Source: Caprimulgus europaeus (lineage: Eukaryota; Chordata; Aves; Caprimulgiformes; Caprimulgidae). From it: a stretch of DNA of 64,000 nucleotides. Positions 12,246-24,307 of the stretch are shown in pieces. A program made the position numbers and the translations under genes. The notes under the pieces are model-generated. The model ran no database searches and had not been told where the DNA came from. It worked only from the letters and a program-made list of their open reading frames with translations. Position 1 is the stretch's first letter. Every line of letters starts with the position of its first letter. Location: positions 47,038,839 to 47,102,838 of the forward strand of contig OU015532.1 of the NCBI GenBank assembly GCA_907165065.1, read 5' to 3'.

Positions 12246-13858
12246 AAGGTGTTGTCAGATGTGGTTGTTATGTCTCACTGTCCTACTCTGATTGATGGGT
12301 TTAATCAATTAATTCAATTGATTCAATTAATGAAATTGATTTTTTTTTCTACTCCAAATCGAGTCTGCTTTGCCTGTGCCCATCCCTGGTGAGTGAGCCC
12401 TCCTTGTCCTCATTCCAACCCACCAGCCCCTTGTTGTGTTTCCCTCCCCATCTCACTGGGTGGGAGGGGAGTGCAGGACCTTGTGGTCTGAGCTTGAGGC
12501 TGAAACCACCACAACTCTGTGGACAACCAAGCACTCTGCTGGCAGTACTAACTCAGGCAGCTTGCAAGCAACGTGTGCTCTAGTCCATGTGCTCCTGACA
12601 ACAGTAAGATAATCATATACTAATTGCTACCTCACCTAATTAATTCTGTCAGATAAATAGCCAAGTATTACCAGTCCCATTAAGATCAAGGGAAAATTTG
12701 GACAACAATGTTAGGTGGTTGGACCAAGGCTGCTTCAGTACATCAGTGTCTGTAACACAAAATACTTTGCTGGATCACGTTACCTCTTAGTCTTTACTAC
12801 TGATGACCTTATGAACTCATTTAAAGTAGAAGTGGCAGAGCTGCAGGCTAGGCTGAACTAAGGGTGTACCCAAACCCAAAGTCTTCACTGAGTGTTTGAG
12901 ATACATGTGATTAAAACATTGCATTTCCTTCAATGATTTTTACTTCATTACACATCAACTTTGTGCCTGTGAAAGGCAGAAATATCCCCTGACACGTGAC
13001 TTCAGCTAATGTTATTGGCAGAAAATCTGTTAAGATTTTTTCTTTTTTTAAATACAGTTTATTTTGCATCTTTACATTATGTGAAATAAGATACTTGAGA
13101 AAAAACAAAACAAAACAATATTTTGGGGGATTTGTTTTACTCCATTGATCAAGAAGATACTGGTGTTGAAAAAAAATGAGTCCTTGGTAACATACACCGC
13201 CCTCGGGTTTTTGGATATTCTATATTGTTTGGACAAGGAAGATTAAGCTGTTTGACAAGATACTTTTTTTGGACAATGTGAATATTGATTAAGGTGGTTC
13301 CTTCAGGATAAGAGTTGAATCAGTTTAACCTAGTTCTAGGGAAAATACACTGAGGAGATTGATCTATATTTTAATAAAATCACTATTTATGTTCACTGGC
13401 TGAAACTAAGGACTTGCTCCTGTCCACGTGGCACAACCACAGGCGAAAAAATATGAGTTTTTCATTTACAATATAGTTTTTCTGTTCATCCTGAAACCTT
13501 TCACGGGATCTTTTAGCTGTTTAAAATGTGCAAATATGTTATTTATCATAATCTATTTCTGATGGATCCAGTTTTTAGCAAGAAAAGCAGAAGCATGTTG
13601 ATCTCTCCTGATGCACCCAGTACAAGGCAGAGCTGGGAACAGAAGTTTTAACAATTGTCTTGCCAACATTGGAAGCCATAATCTGATGCTGAAGTCATCT
13701 TTAATGAGGTTATATATATGTATCACTGTAGGAAAACATGCTCTGAACCACTGACTTTCCCTGTCTTTAACAGTGTCTGTTTATACTTTATTTCTGTTTT
13801 CCTTCTTCAGAGTCATCTCCTCATTTCTGATATAAATTAGATAACAATAATCCATCTT

Positions 13859-13876
13859 TCTCTCTCTCTCTCTCTC
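13859..13876. repeat. (TC)9 microsatellite
   Basis: Nine uninterrupted TC units are visible, followed by a short C-rich end. Confidence 0.9.
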
Positions 13877-16800
13877 CTCCCCTAGATAGTTAAAGTTATC
13901 CATATCCTAGGAAAGAATTACAAGAGTATTTTCTTGTCCAGAGTTCAGATACACCAATGCATCACTTTAATCTCTTATCACCTTTAATCATATTTCAAGG
14001 AACTGAACTTGTAAAGGCTGAAAAAGAAGCAATAAAATTGTAAATTATTCTAAGTTCATATCTCCCACCCACACCTGCCCTCCAGCACTGTCAGGGCAAG
14101 ACTGAGGAGTGGAAAACAACTGTAGTAGTATGACAACCAAGTGATAAAAACTTCTATGTTACTCCATTTAGCCCCTAGCAATCTTTCTTACTACATTTAA
14201 AAGTAACTTCCTCTGCTGCATGATGCCATCGAGAAGTTTCATGTACAACTGCAATGGACAGGATGCCCATTTCATAGCAGTAACATCTCACGTCCAAACC
14301 TTGATTCTCTGACCTCGAGTTGCCATGGAGAACTTACACAACCCCATCTTTTTGTCTTGCTGGATTGAGCAGTTTGGAAGATAACCATGGTGTCCTTGTA
14401 TGTTTCCCCAAGCTATAGAAATTCAGGCAGCCTACTAGAACATACATAACACAGCTTATCTGGATGACAAGCTTTATCAATCCTGGGATCCCTAAGAGCA
14501 AAGCTTTGCACCTTCCAATCAAATTCTTGACCCATGAAGGCTTAGCATTTTGCAGAGATATTAACAGAGTATTTCAGAGTGAGGATCAAAAAATTAAAGA
14601 AGAAATATTAAAATAAATAAAATTTAATAAGAAACAACCTTCAGTATTTAAATAATTTACTTTGGAGCAGAGTAATCTGGATTTATAGCATGTTCACATG
14701 GCTCAAATACAGCAGTGATAGCCTATGAGTAGATACTTCTAATGCACTTGATGGCAAAACATGTTTAAAAGGCTGTGTTCACAAAAACCCTGGGTAAGTT
14801 CCAACATGGAGAAGTTCAACTCTTCAGATTCAGAAGTACTAACTATGGACAAGTGTGAGGTAAATTCACACTTTATACTTATTTTCATTTTAACTTTCGA
14901 GGTACAAATTCTGAGTTGCATCTTGGAACTGCTGAGTGAATACTTCTGAGTAAAACTACTAAATTCAGTGATATTTTGTTTCATTTGATAATAATAGTTG
15001 TTACTGATAACTGTTTGGATATGATCTCAAAAAATACATGCAGTGAAACTATAAGATTTGATTTTTTTGTTGACACTTTTCATCTGAGAATTTCTCCCTG
15101 AAATGTAGCACTTGAGGTTCATCATTGAGGATTTACCTGTTCCAACTCTCCAAAATAAAGATGCATAACCCAAGTAACCAAACATACCTGAAATGATCAA
15201 TACTACATGGCTGAATGTGTGTCCAGCCAAGCATTTCAGTTGTCTGATGAACGACTTTCAGTCAAGTTATTGATGATATACAGATATCTAAGAAATATGG
15301 GCAAAATAAGGACTGATTTTCAAACAAGTCATCAAAACAGGAGTGTGAAATTTGTAACATTATTCATTAAGAGTAGTTTGAATAATTTGACCTGAAAGGC
15401 ATTATTTAACAGGAATAAATATTTAAAACCCATATATCTAATCAAAGGTGATTTAACCACTGCTTGTCACCAAATAATCCATTGACAATTATCCTTTCCT
15501 GTCAAATAAATTAACATAATGAGGGACTACTCAAGCAAAAGGAACCATCAGTCATCATTAGAACAATGAATGTATGAGAATGAGAACTTGATCCTAGAGA
15601 CATCCCAGCTTTACAACCGGTATATTAAAGAAAATGGAAAAATAATTGTAATAACAGCAATAACAATAATTTAAATGTTATTAAAACAATGATTAATCAT
15701 GGAAAAAATAGTCACTACTTACATCAGGCATCTTTTACCACCAGTTCATTTTAGACAATTGGAGACGGTGCAGAAACTAGAGAAATAAAACAGAGAAGAT
15801 GGAAATCATTTGAAAATTACTAAGTAACAAAAGAATACAAAATTAAGATTTAAGTCTGTCTTTCAGCGCATTTCAGCTAGTCTCTGGCCAGTTTTTTGTG
15901 GTCTAAGGAAGACAAAACAAATATCCAAATCCTACAAATACATAGTTTTCAGATTAAAAAATTAGCACTGAAAAAAAAATATTATGAAATTTATTTTATC
16001 CATTTCCTCTCTGTACATGTAAGGTATATGGATATGTATACAGGTCACATAGGATCTGTGTATACTCTCACTGTGGACGTGTCTGTGCCTAGGGTGAAAG
16101 AGAGAGCAAAAGCCACTGCAATAAGCAACCTCCTGAATGAAGTGGAGCAATCGTTGAATCGATAGCGTTGGGGTGCACCAACCTGTGCTCATCATTTCAG
16201 GAAATGACTGTTTTTAGCACTCAGGGCTGCCCTTCCTGTTTGTCTCCCTGCCTATGTTCCCTTCTTGTCTGCTTTAAAACACAGTTGAAAACTCTGCCCT
16301 GTGTTGAGTCTGTTAACTTCCTAAAATTTCAGGTCAATTTGGAAAGGCAACGTGGCTGCCTCGTGCCAGGTGCAGGGGACAAATGACGCCAGAGAAAGAG
16401 CCATACCAGCTAATTAACTACCTGCAAAGTGATTTCAAAATACATCACTTGGATAGTTATGTACACAATTTGTCTTTGCTATTTACCTCTCATTTTTTCC
16501 ATTTCTACTTGTGTGTGTAAAGGCTGGGAACTGAAAGGAAAAGCTTATCATTTACAGATGAGACATCCTCAGGGCCATCTCTGTGTCAGTGGAAGTAGAA
16601 ACAATAACGCTATCATCTTTAAACATTTTAAGGAATAATAATAATAAAAAAAATCCTCTAAAAAGCCCATGGAAAGCAATTTGAGAAAAGCAGAAATGTC
16701 AAATGCATCCCTGTTCTGTACCTGAAATGGGTATTGGATGCTGTCCTACGGGAAGGAAGTGGGCTTGGGAAGTTATCTATAGAGAAAGAACTGGCAACCT

Positions 16801-17263
16801 ATGCTAAATTTAACGAGTTTCAAATCTGCAGGCATGAATAATGTGGAACTGAAGAGCTAGAATGAACTAGCTGAAAAGCTCTGTGAAACTTTAATGTTCA
16901 TATTTAGTAAAGTACTGGAAAACTGGAGAAATTAAAAAGAACTAGAGGATTGCCATTTCCATTCTATTAACAGCAAAAAAAATGGGCAGCTTCAGGCTGC
17001 CCAGCCTGGAAAAGAGGTTGGTGAAGTAATTCATGACTCTATTTGTGCACATCACAGTTTTAGATTTTATATTTCTTTCTTTAAAACATCTTTCAGGGCA
17101 GAATGTCACAATTAGTGAAATAGAGTCCACCAGTGGTGTAGGCACAAGATGACATTTCTGTGGAGTTTAAAATTTGAGTGCAAAATAAGGTGTTTATTTA
17201 TGGTTTTTTTGCAGACTTTATCATGTGCAAAAGAACAAGATGATAGATTCTGTCTTGATTTAC

Positions 17264-17400
17264 TATAGAATAAAAATAAAATAAATTTTATTTTTATTTT
17301 ATAGAAAATAAAAATAAAATTTAAAAAATCTATAAATTTTATTTATAGAATAAAAATAAAATAAATTTTATTTTTATTTTATAGAATAAAAATAAAATCT
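17264..17400. repeat. AT-rich direct repeats, each containing a perfect hairpin
   Basis: The 43 bases at 17264-17306 recur identically at 17344-17386, exactly 80 bases apart. Each copy contains a perfect 13-base inverted repeat, AATAAAAATAAAA then TTTTATTTTTATT, with a four-base TAAA loop (first copy 17269-17281 and 17286-17298). A third partial unit follows to about 17398. The intervening segment is made of the same A4-5T elements. Confidence 0.85.
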
Positions 17401-19090
17401 CTGCCATAAGGTTTTGTCATTCAAAATTAACTTTATTTTGGTTTTTTTTTGTTAAGCAAACCTGAACAAGCAGAACAAGTATATCCTGTAATGGTGATTT
17501 TCATCAGGGAGCCATGAGTGTTGGCATTAAGCCACGTGGCTGTGAGCTATGAGCTAGCCACCACAATGAAATAAATAAAGTTGCATTTATGATATCATTG
17601 TATCATGGTGTGAAGCATCAGACACTGGCCTCAGCAAATCAGAGGAGGAAATCAAATGTTACGGTAAACAAATCTTTGGATGTGGTATGGAAATCTTTCT
17701 AGAGTATCTGATTGATTTGCCTTGCTTATATACTCAGGATTATATCGTTCACTTCATTTAGAGTCAGGCAGGAATTTATTCCTTGATTAGATGGATAAAG
17801 GCCTGATGTTGGTTTTGCTTTCAGTTTTGAACCTTCCATTAAAAATGAGATGCTATCACAAGGACAGCTGCTCTAAGAACACCTCAACCTTTTTTTTTGC
17901 TGATTTTCCCCTCAAAATCTACTAAGAATACACAAGCACAAGCCTCTGAATCATAAAAAAATACAGTCAATAGTGTGGTAAATGACAAAAAATTGCATGT
18001 TGGTCTGTCATTTTGATGATAGCTGTATGTGTTCCTTACAATAACACCAACCAAACATAGACAGGAATTAATGTCACAGCTGTTCCAGATGCTTGCTTCA
18101 AATTTTGCCTAGTGAGAATCTAGCTTAATTTAAAATTTTAGACTTAATAAATTGCATGAGGTACACTAAGTGATCACTAATGGTGAAATTAAGTGATCTA
18201 ATGGTTCCTCCTGGCCTTAAGCACATCCGAATGCAGGATTTAGTACCCCGTGTGGATGAGAGCAGAGCAGCTCATTTCTCTTTCCACACAGCAGCACGGT
18301 CCAGCTGATAAAGAAATATCAGTTCTGAGACTTATTCTTTAAGCATGTGAAATCTTTGTTTCTCTGCTATCTAAATTCAGAATACCTTGCCTAGTTATAT
18401 CATCAAGACATTTATATCTTGATTTGTTTATCAAACTTTCCAGCTCTATTTTCTTCCTTTTTTTTTCAATCCTTATTCCACTAAAATTGTGTGTTATTTC
18501 ATGTACACAAACTTAAAAACCGTGTCCTAAAGAGAAAGATTTTCATCTCTATGAACCAAGATGGAATTCTCTGCCTTGAGGGGTCATCAGGGAGGAATAT
18601 TCACCCCACCCAGCTTGACAAACTTAACCCAGTAGACTACAGTGGTTGCCTTAAGTCAGCACAGATGAGCACTGGCTTCCACTCCTCCCAGCTGAGCAAC
18701 TGAAATATAAAGCAGCTCTTGGCATTTGATGGGTTCAGTCAGTGGTAGATGTTTCATTGGTAAAAAATAATATGTGTAGTATATGAACCAGAATAGGTGA
18801 AAGAAGAAAGGAATTTGTTTGTTGTTAATAATAGAGATGCTCAAATCTTCTCTTCTGAATCTCCTGGCAGAAATCAGCTCATTCCTCAACAACCTCCCCA
18901 ATCCCATTCCAAATTACAAGCATAAAAAGGGCATTTTTAATTTTTTTTTAAAAAGCCTGTGTTTCAATTAAGCCTTCATATACTCATATGTTAACAAGGC
19001 ATCAAACCCACTGTGGTCCTTTTGTCCTTGGCAACCACCAGAGACCTTATCTGTGAATTTTGATTGTTTTCCTTATTTCTGGCTATACAG

Positions 19091-19247
19091 CTGAATTCTG
19101 TGTGGGTGAGACTTCCCTGCAGAGCACATGAAAGCGTGATCTGCACTGGAGCATTTCAGTGCTGTGGCAGTAGAGCACTTGCAGTCAATACTTGCAAACA
19201 AAGCTTAGAAGCCATCCTGGAGAAACATCTCAATGCCCCTGTGAAAG
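19091..19247 (+). pseudogene. Candidate exon A of the unrecognised gene
   Basis: The acceptor tract GATTGTTTTCCTTATTTCTG leads to TATACAG at 19090. The block is open for 52 codons in phase 0 and ends with one extra G before donor GTAATG at 19248. The peptide is cysteine-rich early on (VICTGAFQCCGSRALAVNTC) and then hydrophilic and helix-like (SLEAILEKHLNAPVK). A second acceptor-like TTTCAG at 19159 keeps the same frame and would shorten the exon to 88 bases. There is no in-frame ATG, so earlier exons would be needed. Confidence 0.38.
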
Positions 19248-22139
19248 GTAATGCAGATGGGTTTCGCTCTCCTTCTGTTCTATAGGTTTGTTCATTAAGC
19301 TAAGACTTGAACAGCACTAAAATGGGACATCAGAGGCAGGGCTAGAGCAGGAAGGGAGGGTTCCCCTCACCAAATGAGGAACACACCAGAGCTCTGGTGA
19401 AAGAGGCCCCATGATCCGCTTCATCCATTGTAAAAAGGCAGAAGAGATGACTTAATGCTGTCATACATGGACTAAATAATCTGTTTTCTCAAAGGTGAAA
19501 ATCTTCATATGAAAATCACATTTCTGTAATATATATGCACTAGATAATTTACTCTGAAAAACATCATATAATTGCATACCAATGACAAAGTTTAATTTCA
19601 GAGTGGCTGAGCTCAGTCTAATTCTTTCTGACTCCTGATCTCTCAGTCAATAATCTATAATATAATTTAAAACACAAATTTAAACCTCAGGTTTTGATTT
19701 AAAGCTTAGTTAGGAGCCCTGCCCCTTGCAAGGTATATTTCTATATTTTTAGTCCTATTTTTCATACAGCTATCATCAACTGAAACGAATGAACAATTGA
19801 CTTGTTCAAAATCATATTCCCTCTTCTACCTGTTTCTATCATTTTAAAGTATCTGAAAAATATTATTTTTAAAAGATAGTTTTGCTTGATCTCCAGTCTA
19901 TAGAACCTCACAAGTATTTGATTTCAAGTCAGACCATAAAGTAAACCCCATTCTAATCCAAGTCTATAAACTGCAACTTAATATTTCATTTGTGATGTTT
20001 GTATTCCACGTGGAGGATTCTATTGTGGTGGCAGGCAGTTGGTCTTGGGACAGTCTTAGGACAACTTCATCGATATAACTTTTGTTTCAATAGCAAGGAT
20101 TAAAATAAATTTACTGACAAAAGAGAATAGACAATTAAGGATTTTAGATACTTTCTCTTATTTGTATGAACATATAATTATAATGAGCATCACCACTTTT
20201 TCAGCTGAATAATTAGAGATTCCCCAGAGAATCTTAATATTCTGAATGGCTTTCTTCTTCAAAGATAAGCCACAAAGTAATGGAATAAAGTGTTGCCATC
20301 CCCTTCTTTGGAGGAACACAGGGACTGGTAAAAAGCTGAAAGAACTCACATGCTTTTTTGAAGCCATTCAAAAGAACAATGCCTGTCTTCATATCGTCTT
20401 TGGGAAACAAAATGTCAGCCAGAATGTTCCTGGTCACTAGTCTTTACAGCCAATACCTTTTAAATTAACGTCCTGTACTTCCTTTTACTCAAACACTGAA
20501 ACAACAAACTTTTTTCTAAATGAAAAATAAAGCCATACTTGAGATAGAAAAGGTTTAGCCTGTTTACAGTCCTTATAAATTGAAGAAATTATTTATAAAC
20601 TTAAACTTATCATTTTTTATTTTATTTTTAAACTAATTTGCCATCCATGGGAAAAGAAAATTCTTCAAGAGGATGCTTATTCTCAAAAACAATAACATGC
20701 AACTGCTCATTTTCTATTATTCAAAGGAGAAATTTTAAGATTTAATTTGGGAATCTGAAATATATAATTTTTGTGTTTTTTAATATTAGTTATTCTATAT
20801 TGGCTCGATGCATTGAGAAATATCTCGAGAGGACAAAGTTTCAGTAATGCAGAAGCATTTCACATGACTCACAGTCCTGGTTTGATGGACTAATACATTT
20901 AGAGAGCAAACCTGTGAAGAAACAATTCACCTGTTTATAGCTAAATGATTACATGTAATTAGGCTTAATAGAGACATAATGAATTCCTGCAGTGGATTTT
21001 TTTTTTTTTTTAATAGAAAAGAATTTGGTAAAACAATCTCAACTCCACTAAGGAGCAAAGGCACATTAGTTCTTGCAGAGGTGTCAGATCTTCTGTGGTG
21101 GAAATGTCTGCCCACTGATGGTGCTTTGGACTGCAGTGAATGCTAAGATGAAAGATTTTGTCTGAAATGGAGTACTGCTATGCCTGATGCATCTCTGTTT
21201 TAAATATATATATATACAAGCATACAGGTTTTAAATTATGATTTTTTTTTTCCCTTCAGTATTGAAAGCTTTAAGTCATTACCATGGAAACTGTTTGCAA
21301 CAGAATACTACTTTCCCCTCCAGCTATTTCAGTATCATTAAATCCTTGCTAATACTTTATTATTCCCTATCTTTGAAGCCCATATGCATTTCAGTATCTA
21401 ATTTACTTAACAAATTGTATCTGACAAAAGAGAAAAACTTATAGGATAATAAACAAGACTATTAACTACTCTGTGGAGCAGGGAGCCACTATGTCAGCAA
21501 CATTGCTCCTCCAAAATAATGGCACCCAGTAATTAAGTATGAACATAGTCTATTATTAGGGCATATATCCTTTTCCTTATGTTTATTTATTATAAGGAAA
21601 AGTGAAGTTGCATTTATTTTAGCTATGGCCTTTATCCTGCTAAAACAAAGCAAGGGGAAAAGAAAAAGGAATTCATTCTGGGAACATATAAAAAAAAAAA
21701 GTCACTATGGCAACCAAAATGTCGTTTTGTTACACTTTAGTCATTAGACCATTGGAGATGACTTTATTACAGGATAGGAAAAAGTCCTCTAAATGTAGGA
21801 AGGTCATCAATTACAAAATATTTATTTTTGGAAGGCAAGTTTGAGGGCTGTATCTTAAACCTCGTATTTATGTGGTTAAGTCCTCAGCCACGTAGAAATT
21901 TTCATTCATCTTAGTGAGTCTTTGTGCTTAAACAGTTCCTACACAGAAGACTTTAGGATCAAACTGCCACCTTTGAAATAGCAAGTTAAAGAAAACATAA
22001 CTGAATTGTAATTATCTTCAACATCACATGAAAGTAGCTAAGGTGGGATGGTGACCTCTACTAGAGAGAAAGCTGAAATTGGCTTTAAGTTCATTGTACA
22101 TAATGGGAAGAGTGTCTGTTCCTCAACTGGTTTTTGCAG

Positions 22140-22312
22140 GCTATGAAATCAGCATCCTAGCAAATACAACATTTACTTTGGAACCAAGCTGGATTTTGTG
22201 TTCTGGGAGCTGGCTGCGCAGCTAAAGAAACTGGAAGGAGAGATCCTTGGCAAGAAAAAGAGAGAATGCAGCAAAGTATTCAAATTTGCTTTTGAGAGTC
22301 TTCAAAGACACT
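22140..22312 (+). pseudogene. Candidate exon B with a one-base deletion
   Basis: A strong acceptor (CTCAACTGGTTTTTGCAG) precedes the block. Joined to the leftover G of exon A, it reads GYEISILA. Around 22162-22165 the frame must shift by one missing base, after which it reads YNIYFGTKLDFVFWELAAQL and then a lysine/glutamate-rich run ending SLQRH. A leftover T stands before donor GTGAGT at 22313-22318. The block is 173 bases; restoring one base gives 174, a multiple of three, as the flanking phases require. Without the shift, one frame stops at a TGA (22144-22146) and the other at a TAA further in. Codon use in the open part includes many C- or G-ending codons, unlike the AT-rich surroundings. 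Confidence 0.4.
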
Positions 22313-23993
22313 GTGAGTTTAATGTGCTGGCTTTATTCTTCTCTAGCATGTCCCTGAGCAATGACAGAGTCAAAATGCAGTGACATTGGGCTGGCTCACG
22401 TGGTTGGTGGCCACGTGGTTCAGGGTGCTGACTTCCCTTTAAATCACTGCCATGGCTCCCGTACAGGTTAGCAGTATACACTTCATCTTGTCCTTTCAAA
22501 CTATGCAGGCAGATACAACAATGACTTTTTGTGCTTAAATTATAGCTCAGAGGATTTTGCTTGTTTGCTTCCTTCAAAACACCCCAAACACTGAAAATAA
22601 AATAATAGCTGATGGCAATTTCCATACATAGGGAACCTCCCCTTTCCATTTTATTTTGTTTGGAATTATTTTTGTCTATTTAATTCTTTAAGAGTTACCT
22701 TGGCACATGTGAACCAAGAAAATATTTATGCTTTGATAATTTAACTAGTCCTAAGGCATAGGGGATGGAACATGTCAAAAAAGGGGGTTTTTTTTAACCA
22801 ACAAAGCAGCAAGCAGCTTTTGATGATAACACCAGTTTATCCTTACATCATTTGCCTGAATGTCTCTCTGTCATGGTGTAAAATGCTTACCTGCTCACTT
22901 CTGCAACCTTTAGAGCCAACCTCTATTATTATAAGTTAATTTATGAAGACATCTGCATGCACTGCTGACCATCATATGCTACAGAAAATCTGATCACACG
23001 TGCTGATGATTTAGTAACCATTCTCCAAATGCCTTTGCTGTAGTGCATGCACACTGATGTAATTCTTGTTATCCTATTGCTTTTCAAGCTTCTCTTTTCC
23101 TTATCACGATGATAATTCATGAGTTAGACACTTTGTATGTTACATTTTTGTTTCCTCCAGGAAAAGATTATTTGAGCATTTAAAAAAATATATTTAACAA
23201 GAATAAAAAGTGAATAAAGCTTTAAGTTTGTATCATGAGCCCTGGTACAGCTAAGAGCAACTCTTTAGGTGCTGTGATTCAGTGAGAGAACCTCATGAGG
23301 GAACTTTCCCCTTTAGACACCCCCCCTGCCTTTAGTAAGCCACCTTTAAGAAAGTAAATTAAGTTGGCTCCAATGCAAGTGCCTTTTCCTGGATTCTGTT
23401 GGTAGCTTCACTGTTCAGCTTATTTTTAAGAAAATAAAAAATATCATTAGTGTGTTGTTTCTACTGTGGACTTGGAATGCAACTGTTCCCAAGGTATGAA
23501 TAATTCAGTGCAGAATTTTCTCAAGATGCTTGCTCTTTTTTTGTGCCTGTGTGGTGAAGTCCTCATGCTCACTGCCACCTGGCCACCAGTCACCTCATGG
23601 AGCAGAGAGAGTGTGGTTAAGTGTATTCGTGCACTCTACATTGTGCTCTGATAACAGAGAAGGAAAAAAGTAACGAGGAGGAAGCTGTCACAAGCTAATT
23701 TGCTTCAGCTGTTCTGTTCCTTAGTGCTTAGTCACCCCTCACGATAGTCCTAACCACCTAAATACTAAAATGGAGGTAATTTTCTAGAAGGATTAGTGCC
23801 CAAAGCTCAGAAACTATGCTGATGCCTCCATGAAAAGACCAGTTCAGAGCACTGTAATCTAATTATTGATTTGTTTCTCCTTCAAAGACTAATGTGAGAT
23901 CTGTAAGCACATGTCCTTAATGGAAAATACTTTTTTCAAGACCCTAAAGGTTTGCCTTAAGCACTATCAATTTTGCCATCTCTGTTGTTGTAG

Positions 23994-24307
23994 TATTTTC
24001 TGACACAAAAGGAATCTTTAAAGCGCTCAAGCACTGGTTCATTGAGTACTTCAAAGAAAATGGGCTGGTTCCTCTACTGTATTTCAATGGCAAAAGCACC
24101 AAATTGACCTTGAAGTTGCTGTGTCTGGTCTGGATGATTGTCCAAGCTGAATTCTACATTATGGTAGTTACTGTTGATCAGAACAACCACAAAGGACAGA
24201 GGAGACTGCAGGAGTACCACATGGTCATCTGTTCACCATCGTTTGTACTGCTGCTGATCTCTTTGGGTTTTACTTCCTGATTTTGTGCTACTGTTTTGGA
24301 GGCAGAG
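23994..24307 (+). pseudogene. Candidate exon C, two membrane segments, one-base deletion
   Basis: The acceptor TCTCTGTTGTTGTAG ends at 23993. The first frame is open from 23996 to the TGA at 24278-24280 (94 codons). It includes LKHWFIEYFKENGLVPLLYF and a hydrophobic segment (about 24104-24175, LLCLVWMIVQAEFYIMVVTV), followed by a polar loop (DQNNHKGQRRLQEYH). Moving by one base at about 24230 avoids the stop and continues as a second hydrophobic segment (FTIVCTAADLFGFYFLILCY) to donor AG|GTAACT at 24308. Length is 314 bases, or 315 with the missing base. Both hydrophobic stretches are long enough to span a membrane. Confidence 0.42.

Larger units (their letters stand above)
11534..12513 (+). 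mobile_element. Avian ERVL-type LTR, plus strand, diverged
   Basis: The order of landmarks matches a common avian ERVL-type LTR as I know it. A G-rich start (TTTGGGGTGGGGGGTGG) is followed by GGGGCTGTAGTGATGGCCCC and an AGCCAATTAGTGATAGG block. Then come degenerate internal repeats of the type CATGGAGG...CACACTGGAGCAGG, CCCATTCCCTGTCCCCTGTG, a G-rich block, GTCTCACTGTCCTACTCTGA and an AT-rich region. TCGAGTCTGCTTTGCCTGTG, a GGTGAGTGAGC segment and an end near CCACCACA follow. The proposed ends are TG at 11534 and CA at 12513. The flanks ACTTA and ACTCT are only a weak target-site match. ORFs inside are accidental. Confidence 0.7.
12514..19090. other. Noncoding AT-rich sequence upstream of the candidate gene
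   Basis: No confident gene. Short simple repeats and an AT-rich hairpin cluster (17264-17400) are listed separately. Some short open stretches have splice-like borders and could be further upstream exons of the candidate gene at 19091-27781, for example up to the donor GAG|GTAAAT at 14860 and the stretch 16285-16332. Neither is strong enough to annotate. A perfect palindrome AGCCACGTGGCT with a central E-box lies at 17530-17541. Confidence 0.5.
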
